A stretch of 64,000 nt of DNA from Scardovia wiggsiae F0424 (GTDB taxonomy: Bacteria > Actinomycetota > Actinomycetes > Actinomycetales > Bifidobacteriaceae), in contig NZ_AKCI01000001.1 of assembly GCF_000269605.1 (NCBI RefSeq), positions 620,001-684,000 of the forward strand. Direction: 5' to 3'. Shown here in pieces: positions 35,851 through 44,624 of the stretch (position 1 is the first letter of the stretch; the number at the start of each line of letters is the position of its first letter). The notes beneath the pieces were generated by a model. The model was not told the DNA's origin, did no database searches, and was given only the letters and a program-made list of their open reading frames with translations. A program made the translations under genes and the position numbers.

Positions 35851-37872
35851 ATGGGATTCCTCAACAGTGTTAAAAGCAGGATACAGAGCATCGTACCTTC
35901 GCACGGTGAAGAAGCATATCCTGATCAGGAAAACTCGTATTCCGAAGATACCGGAAGCCCCTTTACTGCGGCGGAGGGTATCCCCCTGCCGCACACAGAC
36001 TATTGGTCCGAGAACTACCCGACCACCACATATATTGATGAAAAGACCCATCTTCTGACCAGCACCACAGAAGGCGTTACTGATATCCCTGACGATATGA
36101 CGATCTATTCGCTGTATGCAGACCGCGCGCGCAGGACCGGCGACGGGCCGCTTTTCCACTTCAAAGATAACGGCCGGTGGGTCACCAAAAGCGCCAATGA
36201 AGCCCTGGAAGATATACGCGCTGCGGCAAAAGGCCTGATGCACCGGGGCCTGAAGATTGGCGACCGTGTCGCTTTCATGTGCCGTACAAGCTATGAATGG
36301 GATATCGTTGACGCAGCTGTACTGTCAATCGGCGGGGTGCTTTCTACGATCTACGACACAGACTCAGCAGCACAGATCCGGACTATCGTCAATAATTCCG
36401 ATGCAAAAGTGCTTATAGTCCAGACACGCGATATGCTGGAGCGCGCTGACGGCGCTATTGAGGACTGCAGGTCGCTTAAGCATATTTCCTGCCTGGAGAA
36501 TGGGGCGCTTCAGGAGCTCCAGGCATACGGGCGGTCTGTTTCCGATGAAGAGCTTGACAGGCGTATAGCTTCAATAAAGCTCGATGACCTGTGCACGATC
36601 GTTTACACCTCCGGTTCCACTTCAGCACCTAAAGGCGTTGAGCTCACCCAGCGGAATCTGGTCGCTTTTGCACTTAATATCAACGCATTCATCCCGGACC
36701 TGCTGAATACCGATGACGGCTCCATTCTTATGTTCCTGCCGCAGGCACATGTTTTCGCCCGCGCGATCAATTACGGCGTAGTCTACAGCTCTATCCAGGT
36801 ATATATCGCTACGGGGATCAGCACGCTTATCTCCGATCTCCAGGCAGCAAAGCCTACTATTATGATCGGCGTGCCCCGCGTATTTGAAAAAGTCTATAAC
36901 GCTGCTTCGCAGAAGGCAGGCCATGGTATCAAAGGGCGGATCTTTGCCTCTGCGACTAAGACTGCACGCAATTATATGACGAATGTGTCCGACAACGGGA
37001 AGGCAGGTTTCCCCCAGACCGTACTTCATGCGGCGTACGGCCCCCTGGTGTATTCATCCCTTAAGGAGGCACTTGGCGGACGCGCGAAATGGCTTGTCTG
37101 CGGCGGTGCGCCTATAGACCCGCAGCTGCTGAGCTTCTTCCGCGGTGCCGGCATACCGGTGTATGAGGGGTACGGCATGACTGAGACTTCCGCCCCGTGC
37201 ACTTTCAACCCTCTGGGCACCCCGTTCCACGCCGGTTCTGTAGGTATAACGTTCCCGGGCTTCTCCATCCGGATCAGCGAGGAAGATGAGATCCAGATCA
37301 GGGGCGAAGGCGCATTCAGGCGTTACCATAAGAATGATGAGGCCACAAAACAGGCATTTACCGACGACGGATGGATCGCCTCAGGGGATCTCGGGGCTTT
37401 TACCCATGACGGTTTCCTCTATATCACAGGGCGTAAAAAGGACCTTATCATCACAGCAGGCGGAAAGAATGTTTCGCCTACGCCCATAGAGGAGGCTATC
37501 CGCAGATGCCCCCTCGTTTCCCAGGCAGTAGTCCTCGGCGATAAACGGCCGTTCATCAGCGCCCTTATCACCCTTGATGAAGAAAGCCTGAGGGACTGGC
37601 TTGGCGCGAATTCCCTTGACCGGGATATGAGCCTTGATGACGCTGCTGATAACGCCGCTGTCCGCGGTGAGATACAGAAATACGTGGATCTGGCGAATGA
37701 AGGCGTATCACGTGCTGAATCCGTAAGGAAATTCATTGTGCTGCCTGAGGACTTTTCACAGGATAACGGCATGCTCACCGCTTCCATGAAAGTGATCCGT
37801 CCGCATGTCATAAAGCGCTATCAGAAGCTGCTTGATACCCAGATGTACACGCCGCGGAAGAAAAGCGCTTAA
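35851..37872 (+). CDS. Long-chain acyl-CoA synthetase (AMP-forming)
   Basis: This adenylate-forming enzyme activates fatty acids to acyl-CoA. The AMP-binding P-loop YTSGSTSAPKG is near residue 251, and EGYGMTETSAPCT is near 438. The hinge ITGRKKDLIITAGGKN is near 525, with the C-terminal catalytic Lys region after it. At 673 residues it includes a polar N-terminal extension of about 60 residues. The ATG follows AAGGAG. In organisms like this it often serves membrane lipid turnover. It converges on the oxidoreductase gene with only 3 bp between stops. Confidence 0.9.
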   Translation: MGFLNSVKSRIQSIVPSHGEEAYPDQENSYSEDTGSPFTAAEGIPLPHTDYWSENYPTTTYIDEKTHLLTSTTEGVTDIPDDMTIYSLYADRARRTGDGPLFHFKDNGRWVTKSANEALEDIRAAAKGLMHRGLKIGDRVAFMCRTSYEWDIVDAAVLSIGGVLSTIYDTDSAAQIRTIVNNSDAKVLIVQTRDMLERADGAIEDCRSLKHISCLENGALQELQAYGRSVSDEELDRRIASIKLDDLCTIVYTSGSTSAPKGVELTQRNLVAFALNINAFIPDLLNTDDGSILMFLPQAHVFARAINYGVVYSSIQVYIATGISTLISDLQAAKPTIMIGVPRVFEKVYNAASQKAGHGIKGRIFASATKTARNYMTNVSDNGKAGFPQTVLHAAYGPLVYSSLKEALGGRAKWLVCGGAPIDPQLLSFFRGAGIPVYEGYGMTETSAPCTFNPLGTPFHAGSVGITFPGFSIRISEEDEIQIRGEGAFRRYHKNDEATKQAFTDDGWIASGDLGAFTHDGFLYITGRKKDLIITAGGKNVSPTPIEEAIRRCPLVSQAVVLGDKRPFISALITLDEESLRDWLGANSLDRDMSLDDAADNAAVRGEIQKYVDLANEGVSRAESVRKFIVLPEDFSQDNGMLTASMKVIRPHVIKRYQKLLDTQMYTPRKKSA

Positions 37873-37875
37873 AGG

Positions 37876-38937
37876 TTAAAGCTCCTTCTGCTGCTCCCGT
37901 TTTTCAAAGGGATACCATACACCCCAGTTGTGGCGCAGGGCATCCATCAGGCGCATGATGAACAGTGTCTCTTCATGGGGCATCTCCGGGCATTCCACAG
38001 CGTTGCGGCGTATAGCATCAATACTCGCCATTACTTCGTATTCAAACCCGGTGATCTGTTCAGGTGCCGAAAGGGTCCTGACAGCTTCGTCTGCCTTGTT
38101 GTATACAGTGATGGTTCCGGGGTTATTGATATTGTCAACAGTAATATGCCCGTTCTCCCCCTGGATAACGCCGTTGCGGTCAGAGGTGCAGTCTATTGCC
38201 GACGTAACTGTCGCCTTGACCCCGTTATCAAGCCAGATAGCTGACACGTTGGATCCATCGACTTTCTTATCAGTAAGCTTCGCAGCAGTCATGATATCAT
38301 GCGGATCAGCGTCAGGGAAAAGCATGCGGACAAAATTAAGCGTATAAACGCCCACATCGAGCAGGGCCCCTCCGGCCAGTGCAGGCTCCACTATGCGCTC
38401 CTTGTATGTTATGGGGTATGACAGGTCTGCATGGACCGCATGCACCGGTCCGATCCCCTCTTCCCCTCTGCCGGCCATGGCGTCAAGGATCATCCGACGG
38501 CTTGGCATATACCGCGTCCATATCGCCTCGGCACACAGCAGCCCGGTCCTGTGTGATACTTCTATCACTTTCCTGGCCTGCTCTTCTGTTGCGGTAAATG
38601 ATTTCTCAACAAGCACGTTCTTGCCGTGCTCCATACATGCAATGGCCTGTTCTGCATGGAATGCATGAGGTGTAGCAATATAGACGAGATCCACAGCCTC
38701 ATCGTTGAGCAGCTCATCGTATGACCCGTACGCATGCGCGAATCCGTATTTTTCTGCAAACCTCTGCGCCCGCTGCCGGTCATCCCGTGTCGCCGCGGCA
38801 TAAAGGCTTACAGCCTTGCTGTACCGGACATCGTTTCTCATTTCTGCCAGGGTTGCAGCCATCCGTTCAGCGATACGGCCAAGGCCGAGTATCGCCACAT
38901 TAACAGTGGCATCTTCACTGCCGTTATGGATACTCAT
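37876..38937 (-). CDS. Gfo/Idh/MocA-family oxidoreductase
   Basis: This family oxidises or reduces sugars and related polyols with NAD(P). The Rossmann motif AILGLGRIAERMA is near residues 14-26. The catalytic Lys segment VEKSFTATEEQA is near 110 (EKP in most members; EKS here). The C-terminal domain is the usual alpha/beta substrate domain. The 353 residues are normal, and the ATG follows AAGGAG. The substrate cannot be named; trans-dihydrodiol-dehydrogenase-like members look closest by eye. Confidence 0.87.
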   Translation of the reverse strand: MSIHNGSEDATVNVAILGLGRIAERMAATLAEMRNDVRYSKAVSLYAAATRDDRQRAQRFAEKYGFAHAYGSYDELLNDEAVDLVYIATPHAFHAEQAIACMEHGKNVLVEKSFTATEEQARKVIEVSHRTGLLCAEAIWTRYMPSRRMILDAMAGRGEEGIGPVHAVHADLSYPITYKERIVEPALAGGALLDVGVYTLNFVRMLFPDADPHDIMTAAKLTDKKVDGSNVSAIWLDNGVKATVTSAIDCTSDRNGVIQGENGHITVDNINNPGTITVYNKADEAVRTLSAPEQITGFEYEVMASIDAIRRNAVECPEMPHEETLFIMRLMDALRHNWGVWYPFEKREQQKEL

Positions 38938-38975
38938 ATGAACTCCTTATTCCTGTATATCCCTGTGATGCTGAT

Positions 38976-39959
38976 TTATATAAACCCCAGCCGCTGGATC
39001 TTCTTAGGGTCGGACTGCCAGCTTTTGGCAACCTTAACATGCAGGTCCAGCGCCGCTTTCTGCCCTACCAGACGGTTGACCGGGGTCCTCAGCTTCTTTT
39101 TTACTTTTACCAGGTTCTGTGCCTTCCGCCCAATAATGATAGGCTTCTGGGAATCGCGTTCCACATAGATCGAAACATGGACTATGGCCTTGCCGTCTTC
39201 CTGCGCAGTATCCCCTTCAGCTTCCCCAGTTTCAGGATACTCCACCGAATCCACCACTACAGCCAGGGAATGGGGGAGCTCATCGTCAAGCTCTTCAAGG
39301 AAGGTCCCGCGGATAAGCTCTGCTATCGTTTCCTCAGGAGGCTCTTCAGATACCTGGCTTTCAGGATACATCTGGGGGCCCTCCGGCACAGCCTCACGGA
39401 AAACGCCAAGCACTTCATCAACATTATCTGACTGTAATGCGGATACGGGGACGATCTGCGAGAAATGCCCGAACTGGTCAATTTCCATGATCTTATCGAT
39501 CAGGATATCCCTTGTGCAGCGATCGATTTTAGTGATCACCCCTAAAACAGGCTTGGACCATTGCCATTGCCCCTCACTGTCCTTATGGGAAAACTGCTGG
39601 CGCAGGCGGCTGAGGATCCTCCTGTCCCCGGGGCCGATCTCCTGGTCGGCAGGCAGAAGGAAAGCGACAGCATCGCTGTCCGCCAGGGATTCGTCAACGA
39701 TATCATTAAGCCGCTGCCCCAGGACAGTCCTCGGCCTGTGTATACCGGGGGTATCGACCAGGACGAGCTGGCAGGATCCTGTGGTGACGATAGCACGGAT
39801 AGCTTTACGTGTGGTTTCAGGCTTTGATGATGTGATAGCGATCTGCCTGCCTGCAAGGGCATTGATAAGGGTCGATTTGCCGACATTCGGGCGTCCGACA
39901 ACAGCAATGAACCCTGACCGGAAACCTTCAGCGCCGTCGTTATCCTGATTTTCAGGCAT
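38976..39959 (-). CDS. era: GTPase Era, 16S rRNA-binding
   Basis: Era binds the 3' end of 16S rRNA and acts in 30S maturation. The G1 motif GRPNVGKST is near residue 22, DTPG near 70 and TKID near 140. The C-terminal KH domain (VSIYVERDSQKPIIIG and following) covers the last 90 residues. I chose the ATG at 39959, which follows AGGTAGGG at 5 nt; ATGs at 39980 and 39989 overlap the corC end and remain possible. It is the last gene of the rsmE-HIT-phoH-ybeY-corC-era operon. Confidence 0.95.
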   Translation of the reverse strand: MPENQDNDGAEGFRSGFIAVVGRPNVGKSTLINALAGRQIAITSSKPETTRKAIRAIVTTGSCQLVLVDTPGIHRPRTVLGQRLNDIVDESLADSDAVAFLLPADQEIGPGDRRILSRLRQQFSHKDSEGQWQWSKPVLGVITKIDRCTRDILIDKIMEIDQFGHFSQIVPVSALQSDNVDEVLGVFREAVPEGPQMYPESQVSEEPPEETIAELIRGTFLEELDDELPHSLAVVVDSVEYPETGEAEGDTAQEDGKAIVHVSIYVERDSQKPIIIGRKAQNLVKVKKKLRTPVNRLVGQKAALDLHVKVAKSWQSDPKKIQRLGFI

Positions 39960-39972
39960 GTTTTCCCTACCT

Positions 39973-41337
39973 TTACTCATTGCCGTCATCCTCGCTGCTG
40001 CCGCTGTGCTGACGGCCTATGCTTTCCCGTTCAACGACTATCGTGGAGACTTTCTTGCGGCGGCCAGCCTGATCCACAGCTGTCAGCTGCAGTCCGTGGA
40101 TCGCGGCTGTTGAACCTACAATCGGCACACTCCCCAAGGCTTTGGTAAGCAGCCCGTATACCGTATCCACATCATCCTCATCTATATCCATTTCGAAAAG
40201 CTCTTCAATATCGGCAAGGGATGTGCGCGCAGGGACCTTCCAGCCGCCGTTTTCCAGCTGTTCGGGATCCTGGCGCTGTACACGGTCATGTTCATCTTCC
40301 ATTTCGCCGACGATCTGTTCCAGTGCATCTTCAATAGTCACCATACCTGCGATGCCGCCGTATTCATCAACAACTACCGCTACATGCTGCCGTTCAGCCT
40401 GCATATCGTGGAACAGGTCGTCAACCGGCTTGGATTCCGGTACGAGCATTGGGCTGCGGGTTATAGTATCGACGGTACGGCTGCCGGCTGAGGGGTTGAA
40501 GGCAACCGCACGGACAGCATCTTTCAGGTATGCCATCCCGGCGAGGTCGTCAACAGACTCTCCGATAACGGGTACCCGGGAGAAGCCAGACCTCGAGCAC
40601 ATTTTCAGCAGGCTGCCCAGTGTTGTGTCCGTTCCGACACAGAACATATCGGTCCTGGGGACCATGATCTCACGTGTGAGGGTATCCGACAGCGTTAATA
40701 CATTACGCAGCATCTCAGAAATCTCTTTGTCGAAAATATTATTTTCGACAAGCCGTTCGATTGCTGCACGCCCCTGCTCAAGATGGGCTTTTTCAACCTC
40801 TTCATCATCAGACAGGTTCTGCTCTTCGAGCCTGGAAGACCTGTTCTTCTCTGAGTGGAGGGTGAACGGCGTCAGAGCCAGGACAAACGCCACCAGACGG
40901 GAATATCGCATCATAACGTGGACAGAATCAATACTTGACGTCCGCGGACGGACAAAATTCGATATGACTGCCACGGCCAGCGCTGCGATGGCCCCTGAAA
41001 GCAGCTGGAGCCATACTGCAGCGCCGGCAAGCTGGGCAATAACCGCTATAAAAACGCCTTCGCATATATTGGCAACGATCCGCATAAAAGAGCATGATGC
41101 AGCTGTAGCATAACGATGCGTGACGAACTTCTGCACCGCATGGATACGCTTAAGCTTCCTCCTGCTGACAAAATCGGATTCATCATTCGTCTGTACCTCA
41201 ACAACCATATTGTTGAGCGTTGACCGTGATACCCGGCCGATAGCGGTTTCACAGACCGCCATGATGATAGCAAACCACACAGTAAGGATTGCTGCAGCAG
41301 TAAGGGCTGCGATAGCAATCAGTGTTGGGATATCCAT
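39973..41337 (-). CDS. Hemolysin C/CorC-family membrane protein with CBS domains
   Basis: This family of DUF21-CBS-CorC proteins is linked to magnesium/cobalt efflux; the name hemolysin is historic. The 454 residues have an N-terminal DUF21 domain with four hydrophobic segments (1-140), a pair of CBS domains at about 195-320 (MVPRTDMFCVG, VVVDEYGGIAGMVT), and the CorC_HlyC ligand domain at about 340-430. The start overlaps ybeY by one base (TAATG). Its place between ybeY and era is conserved in actinobacteria. Confidence 0.93.
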   Translation of the reverse strand: MDIPTLIAIAALTAAAILTVWFAIIMAVCETAIGRVSRSTLNNMVVEVQTNDESDFVSRRKLKRIHAVQKFVTHRYATAASCSFMRIVANICEGVFIAVIAQLAGAAVWLQLLSGAIAALAVAVISNFVRPRTSSIDSVHVMMRYSRLVAFVLALTPFTLHSEKNRSSRLEEQNLSDDEEVEKAHLEQGRAAIERLVENNIFDKEISEMLRNVLTLSDTLTREIMVPRTDMFCVGTDTTLGSLLKMCSRSGFSRVPVIGESVDDLAGMAYLKDAVRAVAFNPSAGSRTVDTITRSPMLVPESKPVDDLFHDMQAERQHVAVVVDEYGGIAGMVTIEDALEQIVGEMEDEHDRVQRQDPEQLENGGWKVPARTSLADIEELFEMDIDEDDVDTVYGLLTKALGSVPIVGSTAAIHGLQLTAVDQAGRRKKVSTIVVERESIGRQHSGSSEDDGNE

Positions 41338-41915
41338 TATTCCGCTGCACTTTCCCCGGCAGCTGCATCTGCAGCCGTATCTGTATCGATATCGGTATAT
41401 GTGATAAAGCCTTCGCTGTCCGTACCGCTGCCGTTACCGGGAGGGGCCACATCATTGAGTGTCCCTGAACGCACAGAAAGGAAAGTAAGCAGGAGCTGGC
41501 GCTGTATGCCGAACATGCGCTGTTCGTCTGCAGGGGTCGAATGGTCGTACCCCAGGAGATGGAGGATCCCGTGGACCGTCAGGAGCATCATTTCTTCGAT
41601 CGTGGAATGCCCCGCAGCAGCAGCCTGATCCGCTGCCACCCGGGGGCAGAGGATGATATCGCCGAGCAGCCCTTCCGGATAATTTCGCCCGCTCCCCGGA
41701 CGCAGCTCATCCATCGGGAAACTCATGACATCAGTAGGCCCTTCAAGGTTCATCCAGCGCATATGCAGCTGGGCCATAGGCTCAGGCTCAATAAAGGAGA
41801 CCGACAGGTCACTGTGTGTGCTGACATGCATCTGGTCCATCGTCCATACTGCAAGATCGGAAAATACCATAGGATTGATATCCCATTGGGTCTCATTAGT
41901 AATATCAACGCTCAC
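41337..41915 (-). CDS. ybeY: Endoribonuclease YbeY
   Basis: YbeY is a zinc-dependent RNase for 16S rRNA 3' maturation and ribosome quality control. The zinc motif [11 protein letters not shown] (HxxxHxxGxxH) is near residue 117. I chose the GTG at 41915 because GGGGGAGG lies 8 nt upstream and the peptide then begins like family members (VDITNET). The longer frame to 41972 would overlap phoH by 68 nt. The 192 residues include a C-terminal tail of about 40 residues, rich in Ala, Asp and Glu, beyond the fold. Confidence 0.93.
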   Translation of the reverse strand: MSVDITNETQWDINPMVFSDLAVWTMDQMHVSTHSDLSVSFIEPEPMAQLHMRWMNLEGPTDVMSFPMDELRPGSGRNYPEGLLGDIILCPRVAADQAAAAGHSTIEEMMLLTVHGILHLLGYDHSTPADEQRMFGIQRQLLLTFLSVRSGTLNDVAPPGNGSGTDSEGFITYTDIDTDTAADAAAGESAAE

Positions 41916-43035
41916 TGCCGTTCCTCCCCCTGTGCTCTGCTTCCTGCCTGCCGCCGTATTCCTGATAGGCATCTACTATCCTGGCGACCAGGCTGTGCCT
42001 GACCACATCACGGCTGTCAAGGTGTATGAAAGCAATATCATCAACACCTCCAAGGATATCCTCAATATCCTTGAGCCCTGAGTTGCGTACTGCGAAATCG
42101 ACCTGCGTGGAATCCCCGGTAATAATCATACGGGTATTGAATCCTAAACGGGTCAGGAACATCTTCATCTGATGCTGGGTTGTATTCTGCGCCTCGTCAA
42201 GGATCACATAAGCATCATTCAAAGTCCGTCCGCGCATATATGCAAGCGGAGCCACTTCAATGGTGCCGTTGGACAGATAGCGCTGCAAGCGTTCATTGCC
42301 CAGCATGTCGGCAAGGGCATCATACAGAGGGCGCAGATAGGGATCCACTTTCTCATCAAGCGTCCCCGGAAGGAACCCCAGGGATTCCCCAGCCTCTACA
42401 GCGGGCCGGGTAAGGACGATCCGCCGCACTGTCCCATCATCAAAAGCCCGCACTGCCTTGGCCACAGCAAGATATGTTTTCCCCGTCCCCGCCGGGCCTA
42501 TGGCAAATGTCACAGTATGCGTCCCTATCGCACTGACATATGCTGCCTGTCCCGGTGTTTTCGCACGTACAGGGGTACCGTGCGCCATAGTGATAACACT
42601 GGGTATTCGCCCGCCTAATGCAGGCACAGTGCCCAAAACACCGTTATCGCCGCTTCCTGTGCCGGCGGCACCTTTGCGGTGCAGATCCGGGCTGTCTGAG
42701 CTGGTGCCGCCCCGCGGATTACGCGAAATGATCTTCCTCTCTTTGCGGTCCGCTTTTCTGGATATCCTGTGATCCAGCAGCCTGCCCGCCTCATCCGCAT
42801 CAATCGGCGCTGTATAGGCGGCATCAATAAGCCCATGGATAAAACTTTCCGCCTCCTCTGCCTGCGGTTCAGTCCGCGAATACTGGGACACGATCGCGAC
42901 CCTGTTCCCGCGGACGGCTATAGACAGTTCGGGATATGCTTTTTCGACTGTACGGATAACACTGTCTTCCGGGCCGAATACTGACACCGGTTCAAGCTCA
43001 TCCGGTATGATAACAGTTCTTGTTGTTGACGCCAT
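41905..43035 (-). CDS. phoH: PhoH-like ATPase
   Basis: PhoH-like proteins are RNA-helicase-related ATPases that almost always sit next to ybeY. The Walker [12 protein letters not shown] is near residue 180, and the DEAQNTT Walker B near 285. The N-terminal 160 residues contain a KH-like RNA-binding region and a polar Ser/Gly/Asp-rich linker. At 376 residues the length is usual for actinobacteria. It overlaps ybeY by 11 nt. Confidence 0.95.
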   Translation of the reverse strand: MASTTRTVIIPDELEPVSVFGPEDSVIRTVEKAYPELSIAVRGNRVAIVSQYSRTEPQAEEAESFIHGLIDAAYTAPIDADEAGRLLDHRISRKADRKERKIISRNPRGGTSSDSPDLHRKGAAGTGSGDNGVLGTVPALGGRIPSVITMAHGTPVRAKTPGQAAYVSAIGTHTVTFAIGPAGTGKTYLAVAKAVRAFDDGTVRRIVLTRPAVEAGESLGFLPGTLDEKVDPYLRPLYDALADMLGNERLQRYLSNGTIEVAPLAYMRGRTLNDAYVILDEAQNTTQHQMKMFLTRLGFNTRMIITGDSTQVDFAVRNSGLKDIEDILGGVDDIAFIHLDSRDVVRHSLVARIVDAYQEYGGRQEAEHRGRNGSER

Positions 43036-43047
43036 ATAGCTGCAGGA

Positions 43048-43386
43048 CTACTCCTCTAATTTTTCCCCGGTAAGCACGTGTGCATGGACATGGAATACGC
43101 TTTGCCCTGCGTCTTCGCCGGTGTTGAACTCCAGACGGAAATGGCCATGGTATTCCTCATCCGCTATATGCTGGGCAACACTAATGATATCAGCCAGTTC
43201 TGCGGGGTCTGACTCAGCCAGCTCATGCACATCAGCGTAATGCTTTTTCGGTACTACGAGTACGTGGACTTTCGCCTGGGGATGGACATCTTTAAAAGCA
43301 TACGTTGTACTGTTCTCAAACACTTTAGTGCTCGGCACTGTGCCGGCAACAATCCTGCAGAACAGGCAGTCTTCTTCAGTATGCAT
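43048..43386 (-). CDS. HIT-family nucleotide hydrolase/transferase
   Basis: HIT proteins act on nucleoside 5'-phosphoramidates and related compounds. The signature HVHAHVL is near residues 98-104 of 112, and the N-terminus has the CLFCRIVAG cysteine pair seen in zinc-binding members. It resembles HINT-type AMP-lysine hydrolases. The ATG follows AAAGGAG. It lies between rsmE and phoH in the operon. Confidence 0.93.
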   Translation of the reverse strand: MHTEEDCLFCRIVAGTVPSTKVFENSTTYAFKDVHPQAKVHVLVVPKKHYADVHELAESDPAELADIISVAQHIADEEYHGHFRLEFNTGEDAGQSVFHVHAHVLTGEKLEE

Positions 43387-43425
43387 TTTAAGCTCCTTTT
43401 TGGCTTATATTTTACCGGATATCCT

Positions 43426-44307
43426 CTATATTGGCCCCTGCCGCCCTGCACTGAACCTCCCAAAAGCCTCGGAAAGCAGGGCCAGGGCAACAGGGCCGGC
43501 ACTTGAAGCGCGCAGGATATTCCTGCCCAGCAGTGTTATATATGCCCCGGCAGATCTCAGCTGTTCAATCTCACTGCTGCTGATCCCGCCCTCAGGGCCT
43601 GCAGCAATATAAATATATCTGGGGGCTGATGCGCTGCCCCCTGCATCACGGGCAGCACCACCGTCCATGGGCTGGGCATACTGTCCTAAAAGCGTCCGCG
43701 ATATATCCCCCCATGTATCAGCTGCATCCTGATGGAGCACGATAACCGCATTGCCGGACTGAACCTGCCCGGCAGCCCACGGGACCAGCTGTTTCGTAAC
43801 CATAAGCTGCCCCAGCTCAGGCACCCGGGAGCGCCGTGACTGTTCCGCTGCCATAACAAGGCGGTCATGCCACTTCTCCCGCCCTTTAGCAGCCCTGGGG
43901 CCTTTCCACTGGACTATGCTGCGGTCAGCCTGCCACGGGATGACAGCATCCGCCCCAATCTCCACAGCCATTTCAACAGCCTGTTCATCCCGTCCGGATT
44001 TCGCCAGCGCCTGGACGAGGCCCAGCCTGATCTGGGGGGCAGATTCATATGACTGGCCCTCTATGCGGACCATCCCTTCCGAGCTGTCTGTGATAACTGC
44101 CCTGACCTTGAGCCCCATACCATCGCTGAGCCATAACGTATCATTATTGCCCAGCCTCATGGCCTTGACGGCGTGCTGGTATACACCGGCAGGCAGGACC
44201 GCTTCAGTGCCTGCAAGACTTGAGCTGCCATCGCCATCGGTGGACGGCGTTTCAGGCAGACTGATGCTTTCCCGCAGCTGAGGGACTATGAACAGGGGGA
44301 ACGTCAT
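43426..44307 (-). CDS. rsmE: 16S rRNA (uracil1498-N3)-methyltransferase
   Basis: RsmE methylates U1498 of 16S rRNA near the decoding site. The C-terminal SPOUT knot contains the SAM segments AAGPEGGIS near residue 238 and LLGRNILRASSAG near 268. An N-terminal PUA-like domain binds RNA. The 293 residues are longer than the usual 245, through polar inserts near 15-35 and 205-225. The start has no ribosome site; TAAAGT lies 6 nt upstream, so it may be leaderless. It is the first gene of the operon to era. Confidence 0.93.
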   Translation of the reverse strand: MTFPLFIVPQLRESISLPETPSTDGDGSSSLAGTEAVLPAGVYQHAVKAMRLGNNDTLWLSDGMGLKVRAVITDSSEGMVRIEGQSYESAPQIRLGLVQALAKSGRDEQAVEMAVEIGADAVIPWQADRSIVQWKGPRAAKGREKWHDRLVMAAEQSRRSRVPELGQLMVTKQLVPWAAGQVQSGNAVIVLHQDAADTWGDISRTLLGQYAQPMDGGAARDAGGSASAPRYIYIAAGPEGGISSSEIEQLRSAGAYITLLGRNILRASSAGPVALALLSEAFGRFSAGRQGPI

Positions 44308-44386
44308 ACTGATACTTTAGCAAGGCTTGCGATCATTTATACAGCCGCGTCTGCTGCAATCAGGATTACAGATCTAGCAGATACAG

Positions 44387-44410
44387 AAAAGCCCCGCTCA
44401 CGGGGCTTTA
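44387..44410. terminator. Terminator of tRNA-Leu, possibly bidirectional
   Basis: GCCCCG-CTCA-CGGGGC is a perfect 6-bp stem with 4-nt loop. On the minus strand it is followed by TTTTCTGT, 8 bp past the tRNA. On the plus strand it is followed by TTTATT. Confidence 0.88.
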
Positions 44411-44413
44411 TTG

Positions 44414-44501
44414 TGTCCGGAACGGGAGTTGAACCCGTACGCCCGTACAAGATGGGCACTAGCACCTCAAGCTAGCGCGTCTACCATTCCGCCACCCGGA
44501 C
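44414..44501 (-). tRNA. tRNA-Leu (anticodon GAG)
   Basis: An 88-nt class II tRNA on the minus strand. The acceptor stem GTCCGGG pairs with TCCGGAC (one G-U pair). The anticodon stem GCTAG/CTAGT-like arms frame the loop TTGAGGT, giving anticodon GAG, which reads CTC and CTT. A long variable arm (GCCCATCTTGTACGGGC) is typical of leucine tRNA. The T arm contains GGTTCAACTCC. The 3' CCA is not encoded. Confidence 0.96.
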
Positions 44502-44520
44502 AGATGCTTCACGCAACAGT

Positions 44521-44549
44521 AGAATAGCCTACCACGCCCACTGGCCGAA
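44521..44549 (-). promoter_or_regulatory. Possible promoter of tRNA-Leu
   Basis: TTCGGC (44544-44549) and TATTCT (44521-44526) have 17-bp spacing on the minus strand, 19 nt before the tRNA 5' end. Both hexamers are imperfect. Confidence 0.35.
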
Positions 44550-44624
44550 GTACAGCCTTACGTGTTGCGTGTGTCTAAGCACGCCGGCACTCAGCTTATG
44601 CGCCTTATGCGCCGCTGCCGGAAA

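Larger units (their letters stand above)
44308..44624. other. 317-bp region with tRNA-Leu and its terminator
   Basis: This stretch between rsmE and the uracil permease gene holds the tRNA-Leu gene, its terminator and promoter, and a spaced inverted repeat (CACGCAACA at 44510-44518, TGTTGCGTG at 44563-44571). Two tandem copies of TTATGCGCC lie at 44596-44613. No protein gene is supported. Confidence 0.7.

Noticed and set aside
44596-44613. Two tandem TTATGCGCC copies as a start of a repeat array
   Set aside because: Only two 9-bp copies without spacers; no CRISPR-like or tandem array structure.
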